Shown: positions 1 through 10,615 of the stretch, piece after piece | How the letters are laid out: each line of letters starts with the position of its first letter | Numbering within the stretch: position 1 is the first letter of the stretch | Assembly: GCA_010093605.1 (NCBI GenBank) | Contig: MU004196.1 | Span: forward strand, 88,255-152,254 | Direction: 5' to 3' | From: Lophium mytilinum | Lineage: Eukaryota > Ascomycota > Dothideomycetes > Mytilinidiales > Mytilinidiaceae | Length of the DNA stretch: 64,000 nt | Made by a program: the position numbers and the translations under genes | Notes under the pieces: model-generated | What the model was told of the DNA's origin: nothing | Databases searched by the model: none | Seen by the model: only the letters and a program-made list of their open reading frames with translations

Positions 1-185
1 AGCCCCATGCTAATAGCTTTGCGGCTTGTGTTACCTTACATGACAACAGGATAGAGATCTATCTTGCTGGCCCCAGTGCTTCGAAAAATGCCACAGCCAT
101 AATCCAGATGCTAGAGTTCACTAGAGGAGATTAAAACTGAGTTTCCCAATGACCATCAAACCTACGATCCTGAACAAGCCGTCTA

Positions 186-1990
186 TCACACCTTCGAACA
201 ACTCTTTCGGGGTAGTCTCTTATCCTTCTGTCGATCAGCTGCTAGCCACCAACCCGCAGCTGTTAACGCGGTCAACGGGACCGTCACTACCAGATATATC
301 CAGAAATCGGTAGCTATCCGGATACTAGACGTTTGAGAGTCAAAATCGAAAAAATTCATTCCGAATATTGACTAATCTCAAAGTAAGAACTCACACCTGC
401 ATCTTTGCGTTTGGCCGTGGACTTACCGCAACGAAACTACTTGGCAGGTAGAACATGCCCACCAAGGTCACCAACCGGATCACCGAATTGTCATCTACGG
501 AATCCTGTGTGAGGACCAAGACCCGATCGCTGATGTCCGTCGCAATCCTTTGATGATCCAGAGCGATTTTCTGACTCGCAGCGGCTGACGACTGGTTCCG
601 CAAGCTCAGTGTATCGGCAACCTACCTCCTGGTTAGCTCGATGTTGAAATGACAGGAACATTAGTGATTCTCCTTACAAGCTTGATCAATCCTTTCAAAC
701 GAATCCCTATAGACTCGGTAGAGCTTTGATATCCACGAACGCGAACTCCGATATGATCCAGGGCCACGGCGACGCCATCGTACTCCGCTCTATCGTACAG
801 CTCTTCCGCAGCGAACATCACATTCGATTTGGAGAGACAGTCAACCAAATTGCTCGTTGCAGTCAAAATGACTGGAATTGATTGCACTTTCACCTCTAGG
901 CGCCTGAGTTTATCCATGACATTGAAGTTGAAGGTTTTGTTGAAATCGTCGTCGTTGTCGAACTCAACTGCTGAAATGTACGTTTGCTATCCTTGCGTTA
1001 GACCGCCTTCCCAAAAGATCTAATAGAGTCAAACTTACGTGGTGTTGGTATAGCTCTCCAAGCTCTGTGAGGTAATCTCGCCAATTATCTACATAGGCTA
1101 ACAGTATCATCAGGTTCTGACGGAGAGGATTTGCTTCTATCAATCTCCATCGTTCGTAACTCCTGGCTTCGTGAATAAGTGCTTCCTCCGCTGCTGAGTC
1201 TTCCTTTGGATGGAACATTAAGCAGATCCTCTGGGAGCCTTTTTCTGTGACAGAGACGCGGTGATAGACCGCTGTTTGACGCATCGTGAATTTCAGGTCT
1301 TGCGCACGCCCATGTCTTTCGGGATATTTCAATTGATACGCGAGCTCTATTGTACATTTCAAGGTTGTCAATCGTCATGTTCTCTATCTAATTGGACCTT
1401 TAAACCTACCAAACTTTTTTGGCCCTCGTCTCGACACATCACAAAACGTATTCGAGTAGCCTTCTTCGAAAACCAGCGATTCAGCTGCGTGTCCGTGCAG
1501 GACGTCCAAAAATACAGGCGCAACATAGTGGTATGAAAGAATTTTTCGAAGGTGGGCTTCCGTGATCGGAAATGGCTTGAAAGAATGCTCCTGGGAAATC
1601 GATCTACAGGCTTTAGACGAATAACCTCGTCGGCTGAACGCTCGACTTACATGATTTTCGTGCTGGCGATTCCGCGATTTCTCTGGGTAGGAACCGTTCC
1701 CGGAGATGTTCCTTCGGTGATTCTTTTGTACGTTGGGATCAGGCCATCTCGTCGGAGGTTAGGTAGTGTTGCTTTTTGAAGATGTCACAATACTAACCAT
1801 TCGACGTAATGACTCCAATATTCGTCTCCGCAGAACACATTAACCTCGCCCAATTCGCTAGCCTCTCATTATACAGTTGGCCGTTGATTCCCAGCAACAC
1901 GTCATCTGCTAGATTCAATGGATAGTATTCCCAACCATGCGCCGGAAGATCGTCAGCCTTGCAGCCCGAATCGAGCGCCATAGCCGCCAT
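186..1990 (-). CDS. Fungal CorA-like membrane protein (488 aa, 7 exons)
   Basis: Reconstructed exons on the minus strand: 1990-1798, 1747-1651, 1603-1410, 1346-1039, 986-678, 621-395, 324-186; total 1467 nt with consistent phases. The middle carries the pattern I associate with the fungal CorA-like transporter-domain family: an ILSYHYVAPVFLDVL segment, then MRQTAVYHRV, then LAYVDNWRDYL, then a helical arm. The C-terminus has two membrane segments (VIRLVTLVGMFYLPSSFVA and FWIYLVVTVPLTALTAAGWW). Members resemble the cytoplasmic funnel plus two-helix pore of CorA Mg2+ channels, but transport is rarely shown. No GMN pore motif follows the first helix here. Two donors, at 426 and 394, compete for the last intron; only the one at 394 keeps the frame. 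The start at 1990 is the first in-frame ATG of exon 1. The family call is fairly secure; the exact exon 2/3 borders are less so. Confidence 0.72.
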
Positions 1991-2594
1991 TTGATCCAAA
2001 GGATATGCAATCGACCACTGCAGTGGAATCGTTCAACTCATAGCTGATATAACTCATTTGGCAGACAAGGCGCAACACCTAGGCAGAAGCCCAAGAGACG
2101 GAGGAACATTTCGATGCAATGAGAGGAGGTTCGATCGCTTGCATGTGGAAAACGCCACGAGAGCGTGGCAGCCAATAAAGATGTCAAGATATGGTTACGG
2201 CGCAACATGCTGATGCAGAGGACAGAAAGTGGTCATATTTTGCCTTTCTCCATTTCAGCCTTCTCGCGAGGCTGTGGCTGGTCACAAAAATAACGGCATC
2301 GAGATCGTGTTCACCACCAGCCCTTACTCTGCTGATTGACTCCCTAAGCTTGTCATTTGCTCCAAACGCTATCCCTCTTCATAATGCTTCTGGACAGTTA
2401 TGAGCCGCGATCGTTCAACATACTGCTCGCAGACCTACTGTATCTCGTCCTACGTAAACAAGTCAGCCTGACAGAAGACAGCGCGCCAACTCAAGATATG
2501 CTTACTAGGGTCAACTCCCGCGGAGCCTCGTATGTCCAAGTTTCAGCTCCGGTTCGCTAGTCGTGGTCAGCCATCACTATGCCACGAAATGAAA
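1991..2594. other. Upstream region of the CorA-like gene, no gene seen
   Basis: About 600 bp between the CorA-like start codon and the left target-site duplication of the hAT element. Short open frames here have no recognisable content. It probably holds the CorA-like promoter. Confidence 0.5.
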
Positions 2595-2602
2595 AGAGTA
2601 AA
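2595..2602 (+). repeat. Left 8-bp target-site duplication of hAT element (AGAGTAAA)
   Basis: AGAGTAAA lies directly before CAGGGCTACC. The identical octamer follows the right terminus at 6340-6347. An 8-bp duplication is the hallmark of hAT-superfamily insertion. Confidence 0.85.
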
Positions 2603-2924
2603 CAGGGCTACCGTCAATTCAATTAATCAACGAGAGGGGTCGCCGTTAATTGAATTGACAGCTTAGTTAACAGAGTCTATATTAATTAATTAATTGACGT
2701 TAATATTAAAGTTATTAATTAATTAACAATATATAAGTAAGAATTCTTAGTATAGTATTAAGCTACTTATTATTATCTATACTACCTACCTTGCTGTGGC
2801 TATCCTTCTTAGTATTACTATTAATGTCCTAAATAGGCTCCTTAACTGTATTAGCTTAACGTTACTTTAGCTAGTTTTCTCTTATAAGGCTACTATCTAG
2901 TAAGTTAATTACCCCTTTCTTATT

Positions 2925-3095
2925 CTATAAGGAGAGTAATATATAGGCGCTAATAATATTTATATATAAGGTTAACCTTCTTAGATTCTAAAGCAGGCCT
3001 ATTTAGTTAAAGTCTTATTTATTAGACGTACTTATAGTAGGAACTAATATATAATTAAGAGCTATCCGCGCTAGCCGCGGGAATTTAAAGTAATT
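2925..3095 (-). pseudogene. Relic of hAT transposase C-terminal dimerisation domain
   Basis: Read on the minus strand from 3089, the sequence gives FKFPRLARIALNYILVP, which matches the conserved hAT dimerisation pattern (aromatic-P-x-L-A-R-M-A-hydrophobic-D-hydrophobic-L-x-h-P). Downstream residues, interrupted by several TAA and TAG codons, keep the spacing of the rest of the domain (a glycine-leucine-leucine segment, then an arginine pair, then a run of hydrophobic residues). The stops are TAA/TAG in CA-poor context, as RIP would make from CAA/CAG. I describe the broken state only. Domain start and end are approximate. Confidence 0.7.
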
Positions 3096-3600
3096 AAGCT
3101 TAGAAACCTAATACTCTACTAGGTTAGTTACCTAGATATTATTATAATAGTTTCTATAAGCTAGCTACCTTATATACTTATTATTACGGCCTGCACCTAG
3201 AGTAGTTAGGGTGCCTGTGGACCTAGTATTAGGGGTGCCTAGTACTAAGCTTAATAATATTATAAGGCTTATAAAGCTAGTTATAAAGCTAGTACTAAAC
3301 TACTTATTATTATTATTAGCTAATATCTCTAGCTAAGAAATAGGCCTAGGTTAATAATTAATTACTATATTTTTATACTTTAAGTCCTATAAATAAAGTA
3401 CTTTCTCTTAGGTAGATCTAAGCTACTACACCGGCCACCTCTTCTCTACCTATACCTACTTGTGCGCAGGATAAAGAATAATAGTAGTAATATAGGCAGG
3501 GGAGTAATTAGTAAGATAGTAGTATTTATTAAGCTTTATCTACGCTATTAGGTAATTAGCTAAAGTAATATTAACTATAGGTAGACTGTATAAAACGGGA

Positions 3601-3804
3601 AGTATAAAATAGCAAGTATAAAATAGTAAGTATAAAATAGCAAGTATAAAATAGTAAGTATAAATAGTAAGTATATAGGTAACTAGTATACTTTCTATTT
3701 ATCTATATACTTTCTATTTACCTATATACTTTCTATTTACCTATATACTTTCTATTTTATACTTGCTATTTTATACTTGCTATTTTATACTTTCTATTTT
3801 ATAT
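3601..3804. repeat. Inverted arrays of a 14-bp repeat inside the hAT element
   Basis: On the left are four head-to-tail copies of AGTATAAAATAG(C/T)A plus shortened ones. After a short turn near 3685, the reverse complement follows (TACTTTCTATTTACCTATA and then TATTTTATACTTGC units). The two halves could fold into a hairpin about 200 bp long. Isolated copies of the same unit return near 6043-6090. The function is unknown; arrays of short repeats are often subterminal transposase sites, but these are about 1 kb from the end. Confidence 0.7.
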
Positions 3805-6339
3805 AGCGTCTATTATATACCTAGATTAATATTATTCCTAAAGTAAGTTTCCGGGTGTATAGTATATTAGATCTTACTTCTTTTAAGATAAGCTAATAGC
3901 TATTTAAAGGTAGGCAGTACCTTCTATAGAGAACCCCCTCTTTCTTTATAAATCTAACCCTCTAGGTACTTTATAGTAAGTTTAAAAGGCTTTAAAAGCT
4001 CTAGGTATTATATAATTATAATCTAGTTGTTATCTAAGAGGTATTAGTCTATAATCTTTAGCCGCAAACGCTGTCTTATAGGTGCTAGCTGTATACTATT
4101 CTAGGTAATAGTAGTCTAATAGGTGTTTTATTCTATATATATTAGTAGGCTGCATAATTTAGGGAGTATATATAGGAGCTGTAGAGAATAGAGAGTATAT
4201 AAAGAATAGAGAGTATATAATATACTAATAACCTCCTCTATAACTACTATATTAATAGATGCTTATATTTTAGTAGTATATTCTATTATTACTTTAATTA
4301 TGTTCTATCTTATAGCTACTAGCTTAATAGGTAGAAGGCACTAATCGCCAGCCTCTACCTAGTATATAGTAAGGCGTTACATACGCTGCTTACTATTAAA
4401 TAGCTATATTATAATATAACGTAGCTTTATAATTAGACTAATGCGCTACTATACCTATAGCTCTATTACTATATGCTTATTAAGAATATTATAGTTATAA
4501 TTAGCGGTAAAGTCGCCCTCCTATTTTCTAGTAAAAAGCGCGCTAACTATAAGGTTAATAATATAACTAAGGCAGCGCAGCTATTGTTTAAGTTTATTAA
4601 TGCTAAAGAACGCTATCTCGCGTATAAAGGTATTAAGATTTAACGCGTTATTAGTAATAATATAGCTAACTTACTCCGGGCGAATTCTAAATAGCTATAA
4701 GAGATATTAGTATATAGAAAGGATGTATTATTAAATAGAAAGGCTAAATTATAAAACAGGAAGGCTAAATTATAAAATAGGAAGGCTAATTAGAGGCTAT
4801 ATAGGCACGGAGAGGCTAATATATATAGAGAGAATCTATATAACTATATTCTTAATATTAACGCTACCGTGCTCTGCCAGCAGCTTAGGTAAAGCTAGAA
4901 CTATTAATTAGTATATATTTACAGCGTCTATAAAGTAAATATTAATACCTAGTAGTACTTTTTAATTATAAGCTATCTAGATATCTATTAAGAAGTATAG
5001 CTTTCCTAGCGTAGTACTAAGTAGATTCTTTACTATTTCTTAATAGCGATTAAACTCTAGCATTACTATAGTATAAGTAGTAGTCTAGCTAAGTAGGTAG
5101 TTATCTTTATCTATAGTATTATTAAGGTAGGTAAGAAGAGTATAGAAGTAGCTATTCTTAATAGCTAGAATATATTAGTATATCCTATAGTAGCCTATAT
5201 AGCGTGTAGTAGTAATATATATATCTAGAAACGGCATCTTAGTATATATAAGCCATTAAATAAGAAGCTAGAAGAAATAGATAGGTTAGAAACTACAGAT
5301 AATAGTATTAATTATTCTCTAGCCGGATAGCTATGTTACTATTAGCTTAAGCTGCTTAATTATTAAGAGTATCCTAGAAGCACTAGTATTCTATACCTAC
5401 TAGCTAATAAAGATTCTATATTATTTAGTAAGGTAATTTATATAATTTACTATACCATTACTAGTATAGATATAGTAGTTATAGCGGTTAATAGCCTTTT
5501 ATCTATAGTAAACTTTATAATACTACTATTACTTACTATCTACTTTATAGTAGATATTATAGCTATAAAACTAGAACTTACTATACTATATATGCGCACT
5601 CTATATAGGCTAATAATATCTAGAAAGGTAGGTCTAATTAATTCTATTATATATTATAATGTAATTTAGCTGTATAGCCGCTTTCTCTATCTATTAGCAG
5701 CAAGCCTCTTATATAGTATCTATATCCTTAGTATTATTATTAGTAGGCCCCTAGAGGGCGACATTTTTATCTATAGGTATATTAGTTAGAGGGCTAGTAG
5801 AATAGGGTGGAGAATTAGCATACTATATATTATAGTGCTAAGGACGTTAAGTATAACAGCCGCGTGCGGTAGGAGGTATAGCGGCGATAAGGATAGCGTT
5901 AATAAGTATAGGGGCGATAGCGGCAATAAGAAGGATAGTAGTTATGCTATTATATAAGAGCTATTATAAAAACTCTATATTTTACTAATTATATAGCTAA
6001 GTAAAATAGAAAGGCTATAGAAAATAGAGAGTATATAGTCTATAGTAAGTATAAAATAGTAAGTATATAAGTATAAGAATAGCAAGTATAGCATTATAGC
6101 TAGTTAGTTAGCTAACTAATAGAAGGCTAAGAATTATAGACCTCCGGGCCTCTAATAATACTAAACTATAATACTAAACCTATATACTCTTACCTATTAA
6201 TTAATTAATTAACTTAACTAAATAGGCCCTCTATATTAATTAATTGACTATAATCTAGATAGCTTGTTAATTAAGTTAATTAATAAAAACGTCAATTAAT
6301 TAATTAACAAGTTAACTCGTTAATTAAAGGGTAGCTCTA

Positions 6340-6347
6340 AGAGTAAA
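6340..6347 (+). repeat. Right 8-bp target-site duplication of hAT element
   Basis: AGAGTAAA directly after the right terminus (GGTAGCTCTA), identical to 2595-2602. Confidence 0.85.
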
Positions 6348-7481
6348 GGCAAAGCGACACCAACCTTAACCTTGAAGTCCAGCAGGCCGAACTCATCCTT
6401 CAACTTTCTTTCGAGTCTTTCTTGGACTAGATAGTTCGAAAGTCTCTCATTTATCACGTACTTGTCCATAATGCCGATATCAGTATTCAGTGAGGAACCG
6501 CGGGAGTGTTTTCCACTCGAGACTGGCAAGGCAGACTTCCTACACGACGGTTATATAAATTGCACGCGGGGCAGTGCGCCAAAACAAGGCAGATAAGCTG
6601 CAAAGATAAGCCATCGGTCGCTGTTGGAGCCGCATGCAGGTGTCTGACTTGCTTCCGGTTGACGGTCTGCATGTGGCGTTTGGCCAACACGAAGGGCGTT
6701 GTCTGCATATTTTCCAGCCTTTCTTTGCGTCTGGTGACCCAGCGCTATAATCCAGTCCCAAGAATACTCTAATAGGTAACGATTCCGGACGCCTTTAGGG
6801 GGATCAACAGCTCGCGAGCCAGTGAATCTTCCAGCTGGCTCATTATTAGCCAAGAAATGCAGGTTTACAGAGGTCGACTCAGTATCCGCGCTGTGCCATC
6901 GGACGCAAGGAGAGGCTGTCGGCGAGAAAGCCGTGAATGCAAGGGCTGAGTTATCGTGGCGTTTCTCAATATTGAATCCGGCACATCTCCATTGCAATGG
7001 GCTGGAGACTGCAGGATGCTGTCTCAGGCTGAAGGGACTGCAAGGTTGCCTTTTTCTCAGCCTCTCCGCCCCTTTCATAGTAGAGCGCCTGCAGCTTGCT
7101 CTCACAGGCTTTTCCCACATCTAGTGACCCAGCGCTAAAATAACACCACAAAATTACCGTATAAGGCCGCCTGACCGGACGCCTCTAAAAAGGCATACAA
7201 GTCTCCTAGCCAATCAATATTTAGGGTAGCTCACATTAGCCTAGAAAAGGAGCTTGACTAGGGTTAACTCGGCTTTCGCGCTAGGTCCTCGTGCGTAAAG
7301 AGAGGCTCTATCTCTGCCACTGCGCTCGACGTTAGGTGACGTGGTACCCCTTGAGAACTGCATTTCCCTCTGTTGCATTCTTTTTGCTAACTCTGATATT
7401 GCGTCGCACCTTCTTCGAGTTCCACAATCTACCCTTCCGAGACTCGACTATCCTCTGATCGTTCTGGTCGTTCACCTCGAG
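6348..7481. other. Repeat-bearing region between the hAT element and the permease gene
   Basis: Holds the tandem pair at 6731-7312 and, from about 7315, the permease 5' region. A minus-strand open frame at 6529-6320 runs from here into the transposon end; joined across one copy of the duplication it would read into the left flank and stop near 2560. I cannot assign it to any family and do not call it a gene. Confidence 0.5.
6731..7312 (+). repeat. Two diverged tandem repeat copies, period about 393 bp
   Basis: GTGACCCAGCGCTATAA at 6731 recurs as GTGACCCAGCGCTAAAA at 7124. The following 185 bp align: CCGGACGCCT then a TAGCC(A) block, then a GACTCAG/TAACTCG block, then CGCGCT, and finally (G/A)AGAGAGGCT in both copies. 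Identity is moderate. The second copy has more A/T at the differing positions, as mild RIP would give. No coding content recognised. Confidence 0.6.
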
Positions 7482-9783
7482 ATGGCGGACAATAAGAATG
7501 AGTTGAAGTAAGTAGGCATGACACTCTTGTGATGCATTATGAGCCCCAAAGAACATGCACTGACGAGCAATAATTTTAGGCGCGACCTGAGCCCTATGCA
7601 AATCCTTGTTAGTGCCCTTCGTCTCCTTAGGCCCTGACACTGGATACTGACAACTGGGCTCAGATGATCACTGTCTCCGTGACAATCGGGGTTGGGTTCT
7701 TTGTGAGCACTGGAGAGATCCTGGCTATTGCGGGCCCGATGGGAACGTTTCTCGCGTTCTTCCTCGTCGGTCTCATCGCATGGAGCATGATGGAAGGACT
7801 CGCCCACATGACTATAATGTGGCCGGTACCCAACCCAATGGTCGAGTTTCCGGCTACTTTTGTTGATAAAGATCTGGGTACGGTTGTTTGCTTCGCGTAT
7901 TGGTGCGTTATTAGGCTCCAACTTATAGGCGACACTTGCTGATACAAAGTTTCGGATTGTAGGTACTCAACCGCAATTAGCATAGCAGCGGTGACAACGA
8001 CGGCGGGAGATATCTTCCAGTATTGGAAAGGAGGAGAGAAGGGTGATGCTAGTAAAGTCTTGATCTTCTTACTATTTCCGGTTCTAGTCTTTCTTCTCAA
8101 CTACAACAATGTCAAGGTATTTGAATAACCTTGCCGAGAGTTTTTGATGGGCTCCTGCTGACGGTTTTAAGCTATTTGGAGGGATTGAGACGGTTGGAGG
8201 GATGATCAAGTCGTTTATTGTAGTATTGGTATATTGGACCATGTTTTTCATTGACTGGGGAGGTCGGTGAACGATTCCATTAATCAAGGTCAAATATTTA
8301 AGCTAACTTACGAGTACTCAGTTGGTCCTGGAAATGGAAATCACTCAGAATGTGAGTGCACCGGACCGTCAGAAAGAAACATTCCCGCTAATGCTCCACT
8401 TCAGGCGTAAAGGATGGTTTCCAGAACGACCATAGGGCAGTTGCGGGGAATTCTGGGACAGTGTGAGTTCCCATGTGGCCTAAGCAGCAATGGACATCTC
8501 TCACCAGCTCTAATAGTCTTGCCCTGAGCTTGGCCGTATTTCCTTACACGGGCATTGAGTCATTTACTCTGACAGCATTCGAAGCCAAGGATCAAAACTC
8601 TCTCCGGCGTCCCGCCAAGCTCATCGCACCAATTGTGATGCTCCTGTACCTACTTAGTGTTCTCGGCTTCGTACTCAACGTGGACTGGAGAAACGGGTCC
8701 CTGCCGGCATATTACAGCCAGTGGACCAACACGGACGCAAGTGAAGCGTACGATTGTCAGCACGATCGCCGCGATTTAATCGGAGATACAACAACGGGCG
8801 CGGAAAAAGGCGATACTATCATACCAGTCATTGCGTTAGACCAGGCTGGGCTCCCGGGGTACGCAGGCTTTATCAATGCTTGTCTGTTCTATTCAGCATT
8901 GAGCATGGCCAATTCCTTGTTATTCGTAGCATCACGGACGCTTTATGGGTATGGCCGCAGCTTCAACAGCCACAGCTTCAACCAACCCAACCTCAACAGC
9001 CCCAGCCTCAACGGCCCCGACCAGCCCAATGCCCCGCAAGCCAAACACACGCCCTACACGCGCTCATGGCCGGCGAGAATCGCCTCAAAGTTCGGCCATG
9101 TGAACAGCTTCAAGGTCCCGACCGCCGCGCTGTTCGCCTCGCTTTTCTTTGCGTGGACGCCATTCCTCTCCCTAGGAGATGTTCCTCATTTGCGCAGCAC
9201 ACAGCAGGTGCTAATCAACATCGGCTCCACGAGCTGTGTGATAGTGTGGGCCGCCCAAAGTCTCGCGTACCTCCGCATGTACTACTCGTTCAAAAAACAC
9301 CCCGCACTGTTTGGTATAGCGGACATGAAGGAATATGACGTCCTGAATAAAACGAAAAACTCGAGTTACCTGGGATGCTTGCAGCCCGGACTTGCGTGGT
9401 TCTCTTTATTTTCTTGCCTCGTCATCGTCCTCCTCTTTGCGAGTGCTGGTCTATGGAACAGCCAAGGCAATATAGCACTCAAGGCTGTGAATATCTACCT
9501 CGGACCACTCCTGTGCGCAGCTCTGTATGGTGGTTTGAAACTCAAACATGGCTACATGGCGCACGGGATTACAGGATGCTTCCGTGGATGGGGACATGGA
9601 TGGGCCAGGTGTACGAGTGAGCACGACGTCAAGACAATAATCCGCAAACTGGAAGATAAAAGTTTTCTGACTGTGGATCGGGAGCTTGAAAGCCAGATTA
9701 GGCCTGCCAACGCTATTGAGAATGCTCAAGCAGATACAGACACTCAAGCAAGTGGGAATGCTCGAGAAAACGAAGTTCATTAA
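7482..9783 (+). CDS. Amino-acid permease (APC superfamily, 633 aa, 8 exons)
   Basis: Exons: 7482-7507, 7580-7607, 7664-7902, 7963-8116, 8172-8262, 8322-8351, 8405-8462, 8508-9783 (1902 nt, phases consistent). The N-terminus has LKRDLSPMQ followed by VTIGVGFFVSTGEIL, the first-helix signature of the fungal amino-acid permease family (substrate/H+ symport at the plasma membrane). Later landmarks are PYTGIESFTLTAFEAKDQ and about ten hydrophobic helices ending near the LGPLLCAALYGG segment. The loop after YGYGRSF holds an Asn/Pro/Ser-rich insertion (about residues 360-395) made by a short DNA repeat at 8963-9025, which makes the protein longer than the usual 550-570 aa. Several tiny exons (26, 28, 30 nt) are less certain. 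The substrate cannot be told from sequence. Confidence 0.8.
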
Positions 9784-10615
9784 GAACATGGGCACGTTCA
9801 AGCAAATAGAGACGCTAAGGGAGATGAAAGTGCTTCCCCTAATGGAGATGATCGGGAAAACGGCACTGTTGGCGAATGAAGCTGTTCGTGATCACCAAAT
9901 ACGGCACGCCTCATGAGTGGATTTCCTTGCTCGTTTGTAGGCTTTACGGAACGAACGATTGGTTGTCTTTGTTATGTCATATCAATTCACAAACCTTGAC
10001 AAGACCTTGAAACATATTGATGCGGTACTGAACTCACCCAACGTTGCCGCCCTCGTTACCGTGTTGATGATATAGGCATTGGACACATCCCCATAGATAG
10101 TGACTCTCCGTTTCAGTGTTGAGGTTTGAGGCGTGGCGCTTACTCTTAAGCTGTTGCTAAGTGTCGTTTTGATGCTGTTATTGCAGAAACAACGTCCAGT
10201 TGACATCATGTGATGAGCCCGCGAGTCCCATTTTAGATTAGTGGCATTCAGAAACCTAAATTCTTCTGACGCAACTTCAACCCCGATTCAACCTCACAAA
10301 AGTCTGGATTATCTCTATAAGACTACAAATCCTACTCCCCTAATACCCCACGCCCTTTTCCTGTATCACAACCTTCAGACATAGATCTCCCAACCCCCGC
10401 GGACTCACCGGCGACATATTTTTCTTTCTCCCGCAACCCCACCACCCCACTACCATTACGAAGCTACAAACTTTCGGGGAACCTTCACCTGAGCACGAAC
10501 CGAACATTCAACACTCAAAAAACTACGCTCTCTATACCGGAATTGCCGCGCCTTCCCAACCCCGCGACAATCGCACCCCCAACTATACCTCAACCGCTCT
10601 CGACAACCCCCCATA
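9784..10615. other. Intergenic: permease 3' end and CIA1 promoter
   Basis: No gene recognised. From about 10310 to the CIA1 ATG the plus strand is C/T-rich with little G, as is usual for strong fungal promoters and 5' leaders. A short minus-strand open frame at 10209-9982 resembles nothing I know. Confidence 0.5.

Larger units (their letters stand above)
2603..6339 (-). mobile_element. hAT-superfamily DNA transposon, RIP-degraded (3737 bp)
   Basis: The left end reads CAGGGCTACCGT and the right end, reverse-complemented, reads TAGAGCTACCCT: 12-bp terminal inverted repeats with three differences, two of them the C-to-T/G-to-A type expected of RIP. Both ends continue into TTAAT(C/T)AACGAG. Many TTAATTAATTGAC-like subterminal motifs follow inside. 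The element is flanked by the perfect 8-bp duplication AGAGTAAA. The interior is extremely rich in TA and nearly lacks CA and TG, unlike the roughly balanced flanks, and has no long open frame. A dimerisation-domain relic on the minus strand near the left end gives the transposase orientation. The copy must be inactive as an autonomous element. Confidence 0.85.

Noticed and set aside
3601-3804. Regular repeats considered as a CRISPR array
   Set aside because: Repeats are 14 bp with no unique spacers, arranged in opposed orientation, in a eukaryotic genome.
2603-6339. AT-rich island considered as a centromere core or mitochondrial insertion
   Set aside because: Exact 8-bp duplication, inverted ends and a hAT dimerisation relic explain it as a transposon.
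9686-9916. Helical frame overlapping the permease 3' end with repeated TLKQ/TFKQIET motifs
   Set aside because: Out-of-frame reading of the permease tail; the permease frame ends with a clean stop at 9783.
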